Part shown: positions 26,204 to 39,200 of the stretch, piece by piece
Position numbering within the stretch: position 1 is the stretch's first letter
How the letters are laid out: every line of letters starts with the position of its first letter
Assembly (NCBI GenBank): GCA_005281725.1
Contig: SSBO01000003.1
Span: 5,332,495 to 5,396,494, forward strand
DNA from: Wuchereria bancrofti
Lineage: Eukaryota; Nematoda; Chromadorea; Rhabditida; Onchocercidae
Direction: 5' to 3'
DNA: 64,000 bases
Notes under the pieces: model-generated
What the model saw: the letters and a program-made list of their open reading frames with translations, nothing else
What the model was told of the DNA's origin: nothing
Database searches by the model: none
Position numbers and translations under genes: made by a program

Positions 26204-28882
26204 AATGTGAAGTTTTCAGAATCAAACTTGATTTAAATTCTTAGCGATCGAAATTCAAGAATTATTATTTCATATTGAATGACATTGTTGCAGAGATTCA
26301 AGAAGAGAAATATATCGAATGTTATAATATATGTTTCTGTCTTTCTTTTAATAATATTATATAGAGAGCTCTCTTTTCGAATTGAGTTATCGGTTAGACT
26401 GTTCGCAGACAGGCTTTCATTAGACTTTACGGTTCTACCTCGGCATGCTTAACTTGAGCAGATGCTCTTAATCTAGAAATTTTGTTATAAAAAATTTAAA
26501 TTACTTAGATTCTCAGCATGTTATTTCTCTTGGAATACATCATTGAATCAAATGACCTTCACTATAGTTGTGAAGAAAATTAATTCCACAGTGACGTCAT
26601 TGGACAAGCATAAAGCATCATCCAATACATATTTCAGTTGCTTATTCTTATCGATACTCAGTATTAATCTTCAAGCTTATTCGTGAATTAAAGTCCGTCA
26701 CGTAATTGACATCAAATTTTATTGTTTTCCTTGTGTTTATATTTTGTTAATAATTATATACCCAGGGATTATATATGTAAATATGGTAAAATCAGAAAGA
26801 TTATACTCGTGAATTGACCGAATACCATAATTTATACGCAATATTTGTTTGCATTTACTTATAGATCGTAAAAATGAACAAAAAAAAGTTGCTTTCATTT
26901 TCAAAACAAAATAAATGCTACTATTAAGCAGAAACTGTGACGTACAAAATCGTCAATTTAAATTCCCTATTTCCTTTATAAGATAAAGAATTGTGAAATA
27001 ATTTTCTTGATAAATTTGATATTTTCATCATTTGAAGTGAGTCAATTTTTGAAGGATGAATTTCAAGCACTGTGGCAGTCACTAATTTGCTTTGCGAATC
27101 AAAACTTTTGAGATGCTATGAAATGTCATTTGCAGTATGATTACGTTCTATAAGCAGGAAGGAAAGAAGCGTCAAATTAATTTGTTTATTATATGGTTGG
27201 AAAATAGTATATTAAATGAAGTAAATTAGAGTAGCAGAAAAAGAAGTATTATCGTAGTCCTGTTACTGAAGTACCTATCTTTCTTTGGATCCCTTTTAAT
27301 AAGTGTCACTTCAATATGGATAGCTACCTATCCTTTATCTTTTTAAGGGTAATATTGCATAAGGATGTGATCAATTCGGATCTTATCAAAACTTCCTATT
27401 CCATTCACGAATCGTTAATGTAAACATAGCGGTTAACAAAAACACTAGCCATGGATTTATAACTTGTTATGGTTTACTTATCAGATTTGTACAATATCCT
27501 GGACGGTAGCACTAGTACAATTACGGTGTTCACAAGTGGTTTTTTATAGTTAAGTATCATTAAAGTTAATGTAAGATATCTAAAAATAATATCATACATT
27601 TTCCTCTTCTTTCAAAAAGAAAATATAATATCACGAACAACAGCAAATTGGTTTGCAACGATTGCATTTGAACTTAGTTTTGTCTGCAAAGCAAAGGACA
27701 ACGAAATACAGAACTGTACATATCAGAGATGGTAAACTACGCAGATAAACTATTATTATGCGTGATGACGGGCTGTCAAAAGGCCAGTCGTAATGTTGGA
27801 ATTTCGGCAAGTAGATATATCTAATTATTTTGCTTTCAATTCAGGCGAATTTTCGATTCATCCTTTTGAGAATTCTGCGATTTCGAATATTCTAAAATCT
27901 AGTTAGAGCTTCAAAGCATTGTTTTCAGCTTCAAAGCATGTAGGTATGCTGTATACTGACTGGAATCAAATTCATTCTTTGAGATCAATCAACAATGCGA
28001 GAATTATACTGCCTTTATGGGGAACAAATGGGAAGGCTTGTAAGTATGATAGCTTTTGTTGGATTTTCGGAAAAAAATTCAATTGTATACATCAGATTAC
28101 TCAGGAATTCATTAAATTTAACCACGAAACTCAAACTTTTTTTTTTTAATTTTGGAGAATGTACGCAAATGAACGCACGACAAGACTAACACAGCCTAGG
28201 CACTTTATTGTACATCCACGTGGAAAGCCTGCAATGACAGTATCTTCGAAGTAGATTGAAAAAGAATTGATATGCTATTAAACCAATAATGTAACGAGCT
28301 GGGGGCGTGCCTCACTTAGCTACAGATGCTCTTGGGTAAATCATCATTAGCCTCAAACATCTTCCATTGTCCTAGGGTCTTGCACCACAAGATCAGAAGA
28401 TCTTGAAGGTTTCGATGTGGAAGGGGATAGGTACTGTAGGTTTGTTCAGTTCGAGTTTTTATAAAAATTCTTTTAAGATTAATTGCAGAACAAAATAAAT
28501 TATAATATTTGGTTGTCACTATCTTTTTTCCTTCTATTGTCTATTGAATTGTTTATATTTTCCCATTAAAACTCCCCCTTCTATGACAAAATCCTTAATT
28601 TTAGTACTACTTTTAGTCACAGTGAATTGCTAGAAATCATTGACCAATTTCATCCTCAGAAAGTACTGATAGAAAATTAAAATAATTAAAAGCCTGATAA
28701 GTTTCGGATTTTAATTGTTTTCACTTTTTGATGCAATCGATAATATAATTCTTAAGCACTGTAAGCTTTAAATGAGGGAGGTGTAGAGAGCAAGATAATC
28801 TAAGCTTCATTGATATTCACTTTGCATAAATTATTGTCCGACATCTATTCTAAAATTTATTCAAACTCTAGATCGCATCGAG

Positions 28883-31800
28883 ATGACACTAAACCCAAAT
28901 AATTTATCATTAAGTGGACTCGGTCCCAGTAGTATAGAACAAATTCTACGACTCCGACAAGAACGTAATCAACGGATACCGAAATGTGCCCGTTGTCGAA
29001 ATCATGGCATTGTTTCGGCATTGAAAGGTGAACAACTGATAATGTTAATAACAGTCAATAAATGTGTGCAGACAGTTCAGAATTGCAAAATCCAGACCAA
29101 TCCAAAAAGAGTGCAAATAGTGGTTTTCAAAAATTTGTGGCCATTTTTAGATATCACCTAATTTATGAAGATTTCAAGGGTTCCAAGATAAATTTCGAGT
29201 GACACTGTTATTTTAATAATTTAATTAATAACCTGCAAAAGTCCGATATTTTGACTCATCTTACTATCTTCAATAAATATTTGAATTAGCAAAAATCACT
29301 GTGCCAAGATGTTTTAAGAAGTTCTCGATTGATGCTAATTTCTTCAAACTGTTTCCAGGACATAAGCGTTACTGCAAATGGAAAGATTGTCTGTGCGCAA
29401 AATGTACGCTGATTGCGGAACGGCAGAGAGTGATGGCGGCGCAAGTCGCGTTAAGACGGCAGCAAAGTCAGGATGAGAAAGAGGCTAAAGACTTAGAAAT
29501 ACTGCTGGGTGTTGAGAGAGGTTCGTTTCTTTCTAAATTTTGTCATCCTTTGTGTTTTGCATAGATTTTATTGAATCACTTTTACTTTCAAGTTTCAACG
29601 GTAAACAGTATTTTGAAATAGATTTTTTATAAAATTTGTATACTTTCTTCTCGCACCTCCTACTTTTCAGCTGGAAAATTATTGAAATTCATGCGGCAAG
29701 GTGAAACAACTACCAATGATAATAGAAGTGAAAATGTGATTAATGGTGGTCTGTCACTTGAGGAAGGTTACTTGCCATAAATTTTGAATTGCTAAATGAA
29801 TTAATTGCTTATGATTCTAAAAGCAAATTTTGCTGCTTTAAAATGCTACGATCGATTAACTTTTAAATGATTCACTTGCTGTTTTGAACATTGCAACAGA
29901 GTATTTCTGCACTCGTACATAGCCTCTTTATCATTGCTAACAATATTTCATTAGGGAATCCTTGCAATTCTTTCTCTTTTGTAGTGAATCTCATATCTTT
30001 TTTGTTTCAGTTAATTTAAATTTGTTAATAGGCCTTATGAGGCAGCATAACAAATAGAGATGTTGATGATTCTTTGTTGTTCTACTGTCTCTTTTTCAGC
30101 GAACTAGCTGTGAAAGTAAACATATTACAGTGGACAGTGACCATTCTCTAAAGAGAACTGCTCAGATTACAGTTTCACTGTTTGCCAATATAATTCAGGC
30201 AAATTAGCAGAACAAGTTAAAAGTTGAATGGATTTCTTGGTTTACCATTACCATAGAGTAGTTGGATAAAAAGCATGAGATAAACTTGATGAACATGATG
30301 AATCTCAAGTAAGTATTTGGCTACCTCAGAAATTCAGAACAGATGAAGTAGACGGAAGGACAGTGTGTCTGCTGTCATTACATGATTTTCAATTAGCGGA
30401 TGCAAATAACATCAAGTACTGTTATTTGCTGCAGAAGTGCCATGTATGTCTAGATAAACAAACAAAATGAAGACGAGGAAAGGAACACAGTTTGGGAACT
30501 ATAGGCTTGTGAGCTATTCTATATACATTACCCTCCCTATCAGATTGCAACATGTCATGGCCAACAAATATACATCAGACTTCGCTGGGTAAACAATTAG
30601 GGCATCAAATAGCTAAAGTTAGGTTAAAAAGTTTAATTAATTAATCAAAATGTGCTATCTATGTTGTTACGACAACATACATGTAATTAGTATCTTATGA
30701 AATTGATGATAGGAATATAAATTAATTATTTTTGAATTGGTTTGTCAACTGCGTAAATATTGTTTCGTTACGAGAAAAATGTGATCCCAGTGCAGAATCT
30801 TAATTAATGATATTACTGTTGCTTGGTTATAAGGATAGATCATTACTGTAGTATCTTATTTGCGCTTACTTTCTTACTTTTTAGCTACGTTTTTAATGAT
30901 TCCCTCTTTTTTTGATGAGTAAGATTGAATTTTATTCTTTATTTCTTTAATTCACTTGTAAGTCACAACATTTCCGGTGGCGGCAAAATCTTATCTCTGA
31001 AACACAAGCTTGCCATCAAGAGAACGTTTAATGAGCTCATAAGGATTAACGTTAATCGAAAACATATTAGTACCGCAACTGCCAGAAGGTCAAATTGAAT
31101 AGCTCTCTGCTAAAGGTCATCAAAGAATCAAGTCAACAATCAAAACACAATTAAATGCATATATGTACTCCAACAGAAATTGTCCACGGATTATCCTTGA
31201 ATGACGAGAAAGAATTATAGGCAGATGCCCTCTTATTCCACTACTCTTCTCGAAAATGGCGCAATACTTAATTATTATGTCAACTACATCCTAACTACAG
31301 TTAGATTATACCATAACATGTTGAGATTTAGAAATTAGAATCATGTATTTAAATTTATCTTAGAAGTACAGTAATTTTTGATCGTGAATGGTTAACAGAA
31401 TTCATAACGATCTGTCCATGAATAGATTCCTTCTTTGTAATCAGTTGTCCGAGAATATCAGCAGCATATAGTTCTACTACTTTAACTTTATAATAGTACG
31501 ATTAAGTAAACTGGATTTAAATCAATCTCGAAATTTCAAAATTTTCGAAAGTTACAGAGGACAAAGCGAAATCGCCGCAATTAATCAATTTGCCATCAAC
31601 ATCATTAATAAAACCGAAGACATCTTCACCAAATGCAGCTACTAATCAGGAAAATTTCTCCTTTTCATCCATAACATCACATCGACGATCTAGAAACAAT
31701 GATACAGCAGATCGACAAAGCAATAAGGTTTGTTTGGATTTCAAATCTGCCGAAAAACTTTCGAACACCAGAGAATTTTTTAAAAATCAAGGTACAACAC

Positions 31801-32696
31801 TCTCCAACAGAGCTTTTTAAAGCAGAAAATATTCATAACATTACTCATAACACTATGGATTTATAGTCACCATTTGATGTGATAGAATCTACGGAATCCC
31901 AACAGCAGATTTGGTCTGCACAATGGCCAAATCCATTAAATTTTTGCACATTCCAGCCGTTGGCGCCTCTTCCATATCGACCCCAACATTTCGGACAAGG
32001 TAAATCCCGAATATTTTAAAAATTTCCATATTTCTTTCTCCCCAGTAGGTATAGAAAGCAAAGAATAAGGATAAGAGAATCAAATCAAAAGATGTGAAAC
32101 ACTTATATGAATACTAACAATAATATCAGTAATAATAATAACACTGATATCATAACACTGGTATCAAAGTTCTTAGTATTATTCGGCACGGTTCTTCACT
32201 GATCTTCATATTAGATTAAAACCGTAGCAGTTAAGTTCTGAAACCCTTGCTCAACATACCCAACACTTACCAAAATAAACGACCACAATGTATTTCAACG
32301 ATCATAATGTATTTTTCTACAGCTGTTTTCCCATTTGGTGTTGGTTGTTACCCCATCAATCCAGCGATGCTGTACACGAAATCTCCATTTCCCAGTGTAC
32401 CTGAAGGTGATCAATGTTTATATATTCATTCTTCATAATTTCTCTCCCCCCCCCCCCCCCCCCATGTCGTTTAATTCCTATCCATTCACTTATCAGTACA
32501 TGAGGGAAATAACTGTTTACATTCATTTGCAGGTGCAATTCCACAAATACCCCCATGTGACAGCAACACATCCCAAACCGCTACGCAATTCTCGTATAAC
32601 TCGATTGCACCTCTACCACCGGTTCAAGCAAATCCTTTGGATTATCGACAGCATGTCAAATCTTCCAATTCAAATGAAGATCTTCTTGATGAATGA
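28883..32696 (+). CDS. DM-domain transcription factor (doublesex/mab-3 family)
   Basis: Seven phase-consistent exons: 28883-29027, 29359-29520, 29671-29766, 31558-31727, 31867-31999, 32323-32406, 32533-32696; about 317 residues. The DM domain (about 31-85) is complete: C35, C38, H41, H50, C54, C59, C61 and C64 supply the two interlocked zinc sites, followed by the DNA-recognition helix [17 protein letters not shown]. An intron splits the domain at the conserved glycine after ALK. The rest is Ser/Pro/Asn-rich with no second clear domain; SPFDVIEST is only a weak echo of a DMA motif. Family members bind DNA as dimers and control sexual differentiation or neuronal identity. The finger ([12 protein letters not shown]) resembles DMRT93B/DMD-type proteins more than DMRT1, but the subfamily is not settled. 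The start is the ATG just after a CTCTAG acceptor (possible trans-splice site). Confidence 0.9.
32446..32463. repeat. Poly(C) tract of 18 bases
   Basis: Uninterrupted C run in the last intron of the DM-domain gene, about 70 bases upstream of the final acceptor. Very unusual in such A+T-rich DNA; its length is prone to sequencing error. Confidence 0.9.
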
Positions 32697-32881
32697 AATC
32701 AACGACTATTTACAAATTTACCTCACACATCATCAAACTGTCCTCTACACAGAAAGCCAACGAATGATGTGTGACATTGTTCAATAGGCTGGACCATCGT
32801 TTTAGATTATACTGAGATTTTATAAAACGAAATATTTTGTTAAACTTCAAGTATTATGTGAGATATATAGACACGCTTTGT

Positions 32882-32887
32882 AATAAA
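32882..32887 (+). terminator. Likely polyadenylation signal of the DM-domain gene
   Basis: AATAAA 186 bases after the stop codon, inside the short convergent gap with VPS18. Confidence 0.5.
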
Positions 32888-33087
32888 AACCTTATGCATG
32901 ATTATTTGTAGATGTTAAAAACAACTGGAGAATGTAATACGAATCGCAATAACACAGTTCGAACATAAACGTAAGGATTACATAAATCATGAATGTTTAA
33001 GCTTATCTGCTAGTAAAAAAATCTCAATTCTATACATTAAGGGAACTGCATAAGGGACAATCTCGTAATTTTATTAATTCATGAATT

Positions 33088-33093
33088 TTTATT
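33088..33093 (-). terminator. Likely polyadenylation signal of VPS18
   Basis: Minus-strand AATAAA about 196 bases after the VPS18 stop. With the opposite-strand signal at 32882-32887, the two 3' ends would stop about 200 bases apart without overlapping. Confidence 0.5.
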
Positions 33094-33288
33094 TTGCAAA
33101 AATCCGTGAATAAAGAAGTGAAACACCCACACTCAATAACATTACATTTAAACATTTAAACATGCATTTTAAAAGGGAAGCAGTCGCACACTCTTTAGAA
33201 TTAATCTTGGATGACGCATGCGATGATTCCGTACGTTCATGATTCCATATATTAAAGCATTTCATAGATTTGCGCCATAAGTGTATCC

Positions 33289-36200
33289 TTACCAAGTTGC
33301 TATTTCTTTTTCATATTCGTCTTCTTCAAAAAATGGCTTATCGATAGAGCTGTAAAAAGGTATTGCAGTAAAAGAGAATATTGATTACTTAAAAGTGGAA
33401 TCAATGTTCACATTTACTATTTGAATGTAAAACTCCATGAAAAATTGCCTTCTGAAAACTTCCTCATAGAAAATCACACAAAACTGATCCAAAAATTCAG
33501 TAATGAAGGAGTAAACTAACTTAATCATTACAATACCGCAAAAGATACAATCACCAGCAATAGTATCATTAATTTCATTGCGTATATGTTCCAGCTCTTC
33601 TTGAAATTCTATAACACGTGAAGCTCTATTATTATTTAGAAAACGACGAATTTCTTGAATCATTAAATAAATTTACCATTTATTTTCTTTTGCGCCCAGT
33701 TTGAAGATTTCGATTTTTCAAGCTGCTTCTCCAATATTTTCTCCCTTTCAACCAAACAACTATATTTTTCCTGCTCTTGCTATAAAAGCAATTTTTCTCC
33801 ATTAACATAGAACACCAAATGTTACAGTGGTTGAAACGAGGTTTTTAGAGGGTATTTGAAGCATTTAAAAAAGTGCAAATATAAACAGAAATACTATAGT
33901 CTTCGTTAAAGAATAACTAAAACTTTCAATGAGTTTTTAGAAGTTTTTAAGTTTATGAAAATTTCTTAAATTACATGCAATTTATACCAGAGTCCAGTGA
34001 GATTTCAGCTCCGATTCTAAGCAGTCCTTGTGAAAAAAGTGTCGGCAAGCAAATGCATAAAACGGTCGTATCATTGCAGGTTCCGAACACGAAGCGCATT
34101 GATCGTTAGCACGAATTATGGTGAACCGGAAAGGAACTGCTAAGTTGAACATTTGTTGTTCAACCAAAAACAATATCAATATACGTTTGAGTGGAATTTA
34201 AGCCTTTAGGAAATCATGTTTTAAGAAACACAAAAAATTGGTACTTATTTTTCGCCTTTTCCATATTGTTACGGATTCGCTGTGCCATTTCCGTTGCATT
34301 CTTCATTTCCAATTGAAGTTGCTGAAAAAACGTAATAAGCAAATATAAGTGACAGTAATTTAGTTCTAATATACACCGAAAAAAAACTTTTGTCTCCTAA
34401 TTTGTTAGACGTAGTTTAACCTTGATTTTTCCAGAATGCTCTTTTAGACATTCACATAATGGCCCTTTAAAATATTCGATAGTTGTGAATTCTGGAAAGA
34501 ATGGTAGTAAGTCCTGCAAACAAAGAATTGTGCTAAAAATTCAGTTGATTCAAAAAGTAATTTTCAAATTTATGCAGAATAAGTTGAAATAATTGAGAAT
34601 AAAATTAAAATCGGATTCGACAAATGAAAGCAAAAGTTAAATAAACCTGTATTTTGATAGTGTTATCAGATTCTTTCAGCAGGCTTACGCATGCAGCTAT
34701 ATCTTCTTGCTTCTCAATTACATGTCGCGCTGCAAAACAGACGTTTGAATAAAGGAAAGTTTTATACAGAAAACCAAGAAGAAAAGAGCCAAAATGAAAT
34801 AACCAAATGTTAACATTCAAGACTTTATCCTTAAATAAAAAATAAAATGTTCAACTAATTTAGTGGACAAGAGATGCAGCTGTATGGAACGCAAAAGTGT
34901 GATTGCACCAAATTCAAACTTTTTTGATAAAAACTAAATTCAAACACACACGAGGATAGCTAAATACAACATACCTATTTGAAGCCAAATTTTTCTTCGT
35001 ATCTCCACCGAAAATTTGGGCTTCATTGAATTAGGCAGCAAAAAATCGTATTCATTTTCATTAGATTCCAACATTTGTTTTGCACAAGTTTTCGCCAATT
35101 CGACATCAATCTACAGAATACGAAAATTGTAATTCTCATTTTTTTTTTTTTGAAATATAAGAAGAGAAAAATAGCTCAAAAACAGGCACCGTTAAAGCAA
35201 GAGAAACAGCTTCGTCATACAGTTCATTTACACAATACATAAAGACACAACATCGCTTCAATGCTGAAAGAAATGAAAAATAAAAGGATTAATAAATGAG
35301 TTTTTAAAGTCTTCTAAAACAGAAATATTTTAAAAGACTGCAGTCGATTTAATATACCTTGCTTCTCAATACAAACTCTTAGGGCATATTCAACATCGTA
35401 CGGAACTAGATTTCTGTCATAACCGTATTTTTCAAAATAATTCAACAGTTCTTCTTGCTTGAACCTAAAAAAAATCAGCAATTTTCGGTAGATTTAAAGG
35501 TTCAGCATGCAACAAATTAAAACAAGACTTACTCAGCACACAATGTTATCATAAAATTATGCATTGCTCGGCTTGCCCAATTTTGATCTATTACAAAACT
35601 GAGATATTTCAAAGCAGCAGTGACCTTAAATTAATTATTTGAAAAACCAACACAAGTATTCAAAAAAAAGTAATAAAAACGAATTCTCAGAATAATATAT
35701 TTTAATCTATCATATTTATTTACCATGTTGATTTTATTATACAAAAAGATTTCAAAAGCTTTAGAAAACTGATCAAAATTTATATACCATTTTTGTCTTC
35801 GACACATCTTGACAACGATACAGCGCCGGCAATAGACGATCCGACACAAGTCTCTTACCTTCTTCGATCCAAGCTGCTATTAGTTCGGTTGGTATTTTTT
35901 CAATTAACAATGGAGAATGCTTATAATAAAGCTCCAAAATGTGCTAGAAAATGTATGCTTTTACCAAAAATGACTTCTATACAAATAAACTCCAAAAATT
36001 AACATCTAATGTTAAGAACCAGATTAGAAAGCAATGTTAAAATATTCCAGAAGTATAAAATAAATTTATCAGTATTCAGGGAGTGTACAGCTGTTTATTT
36101 ATCTACTAAAAAGTTAATACCTGTCTTCGTATCACTTCCAAAACTTTTTCATAGTCAGACTGCAACAAGTAAACATTTACAATTGTCACATAATCTGAAA

Positions 36201-39200
36201 CCCATATGAAAATGTATTTTGGTCAAAGGCTTGCAACTTCTGATAAATTAAGTAAAATTCAAAAGAACAAACCTTTTAGCTTTTGAGCCAGGTAGAGCTG
36301 AATATCAAAATGTGCATGTGAAGTGATTAGATGATAAACTGCGTCACGATTTACTTCCACAGCTTCCTGAAACTAACTGCTTTTTAAAATTTTGAATGTC
36401 GATCTAAAGTGTTTTATGTGGTCAATAAATAATAGATAATAAATCACAATTTCGCCTACCGTTATAGCATAGAAAATGATTTTCTAGAATAACAGTATAT
36501 TCAGAATCTAGTCACAGTTCTAAAGTTTTATTTTAACTAACCAGAACAACAGAACGAGCAAGAAATAGCTCAATTTGCTGACGCATATTTTTGATTTGCT
36601 GCTCAATGTTTGTTCCTTCGCTCGCTAACTCTGTCCCCTCCAACCGAGCCTGCTTTCCATCTCGACGTAACTCTGCGAATTCTGTTAACTGTACTTCCAA
36701 CAACCAGAGAACCAAAGCATCTCTTTGTATCTTATCCTGGTAAATTTATACTCATTCAATAATAAGAATTAGAAAGCAAAAAACTCTCGAAAAATTATAT
36801 GGCTTTTTAATTAACACCTCCGTATTTGACAGCGATTTCAACTTAAGCTCCAAGAAACGTTTGAGACCATTTCGCCGATCCTCCTTCGCTGACAAAAATC
36901 TAAGTAATATAACTTCAAAGGGTTCGGTAGATTCCGCAAGGACTTCCGCTGCAGCAATGAAACTAAAAACTTCATGTTGTTTTTCATAACTTTTAAAATA
37001 AAACTGTCAAAAAGGTTGTAATTTTCTATATTTAAAACCTAATCTAAAGGGAAAGATGAAATATAAATATGGATTAAGTAATAAAAGATTGTAAATTATA
37101 CTTTTTTTCTGCAATGTACTTTTCAGCTTCTTTTTTAACAACTAGCTGATGTGGTGCTGGATTACTCAATTTATTTGTGATAGTCCGTGCTTTGCCGTAG
37201 TCACCACGTTCCAAATAGATCTGCCAAATGTCTCTGGAAAGGAACAGAATTTTGCCTCAATCAAATGTTGAAAAACAAGTATTACTGTACGAGTCATAAG
37301 CCGTGAAGAAGCAAAATAAATACCTGAATTCTTCATTTGGCCGGTACTTCCACACAGTGACATCAGTATATACCCAAACCATTTCAGACACAGTATCACG
37401 ACACATTCCTTTTACCTGGCCAGAATCCTGAAAACACATAGATGAAAAGCATATTTAAAAAACCATGAAGTACCATCAAATTTGAAGGATTACCATGCAT
37501 TAAGGAACAAGTGTTTTTCTTTTTAACTGAAATATGTAACTAACCGTTCCGAAGGTATCATCAAAAATCAGCCTCTTATTGAGTAATGAAACAGCTTCAA
37601 TATGATTACTATACAATAATAAAACATTATATTCTGTTAATGCAACATCCAAAGGATAACTGTAACGTCCATCCATTAATTGATGTCTGAAATCGCTTAC
37701 TGAAAATTCGTTGCAAGCTACACCAAAATTAATATTTTTAATGCAGTTTTTACTACAATAACTTGCTCAATATAAAAATTGTTTTCAGAAGATTTTCCTA
37801 AACGAATAAGAAGGATAATTCACTGTAATTTTTATGCCATACTATCTTTCACAAATCATTTTTACATTTCTTAAATTCTATTCTACATAATTTAGAAACT
37901 GCAACTTACTCTATATGTGCTTCTTCAACAATCATCTCGTATGCTTCTGAAACTGTCAAATCTATTCGTCCCAGTGTGTAGCCATTAGCACCAACCCAAC
38001 AAAACGTAGTTGGTAGTTCATTGCTCACTTTTGGATAGACCACAAAAGTGCTAGGCAAACTGCGTTGCTCATCGTCCATAGAATGAAAACGAATTGGTGC
38101 TAAAAAAAATCATAAATTTTGCCAAATCAGTAAATTAAATAACAAGAAATCGAAGCGCTTGGTAATCATAAATACTACAGCAAATTTAAAAAGGTGGACG
38201 AAATAATTTCATGGCGAAATATGAATTGTATATTAAGCCAATTTATCTCAAATACTGAGTACTAAATAGTAATAATTAACCTTTGGGAGCAAATAAAGGT
38301 TGTAAGACAGCATGATTATGTTCAGCAAACGCAGAGCTCCAAATTGTACTCATAACTGGCTGTACCCCAGTAACATCATGCTTCGTATTGATTTGTCCGC
38401 TCAAACAATACAGCCTTCCGGGAAGACACACAAAGACAGCCCATCTGACATCAGTATTCTAACGAATTACGTGAAAATATCATGAGAAAATAATCCCGCA
38501 CACATGAAATACAAAAACTCGGTGGAGAAAATTACCTCGATTTCTGGTTTTCGTCTTCACAATGACACATCTCAATGCCGGTTATAGATAAATCTTTTAC
38601 TCCGCTTAAATTACTGGTCAATTCACGAACATAAGCAACTGTTCCACTTGAAATAATCGATGATTCAAACAGAGAACCTATATTTTGGAACTTCAGGTCA
38701 AACTTTTGGCGACAAAAAGTTTATTAAAAAGTGCTTCAAAATGCATCAGAATTTAGGGAAATGGCAGAAGTACCGGTTTTTTTTAAACGATTCAAAAAAA
38801 AGACCACTTTCAAACACTATTTGATATATTGGCTTCTTTTGATCAAAATATGGATCTCTTTTAAACCCGTAATGCATCTGTTCCTAATTAAATTCCATAA
38901 AGCAACCTTTCGTAGTACCCAGAACGATGAAACCTGTTTCGTTATCTGTCAAAATTTCCATATTCCAACCTATGGAACTTATAACATGTCCCTGAAAAGT
39001 TTTTTTTAATATTTCAATATTTTCGGAATTTTTTTTCATTTTCCACGAATAAAGCCTTAAAATTATAGAGCTTTCTTTCGAATTCCCTTAGGGCACCAAA
39101 TTCAACTTTGCGTTACATAAAAACACTTTACTTTCATTTTTTTCAACTGTTTTGCTGAATCATGTTTCAAATTCAAGTAAAAATTATCGGCGCCAGTTGT

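Larger units (their letters stand above)
21094..28882. promoter_or_regulatory. Long divergent intergenic region
   Basis: About 7.8 kb between the starts of the acid phosphatase (-) and DM-domain (+) genes. It holds a 24-bp tandem repeat (22603-22674), an AAT-type microsatellite (26111-26203), a 12-base palindrome AGAGAGCTCTCT at 26363-26374 and scattered short open frames with no recognisable domain. The longest, 23566-23856 (+), is treated under findings. Likely promoter and regulatory DNA for a developmentally controlled transcription factor; this is inferred from position only. Confidence 0.4.
32697..33288. other. Convergent intergenic gap between DM gene and VPS18
   Basis: 592 bases holding the two 3' untranslated regions and one polyadenylation signal per strand. 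No further gene seen. Confidence 0.6.
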
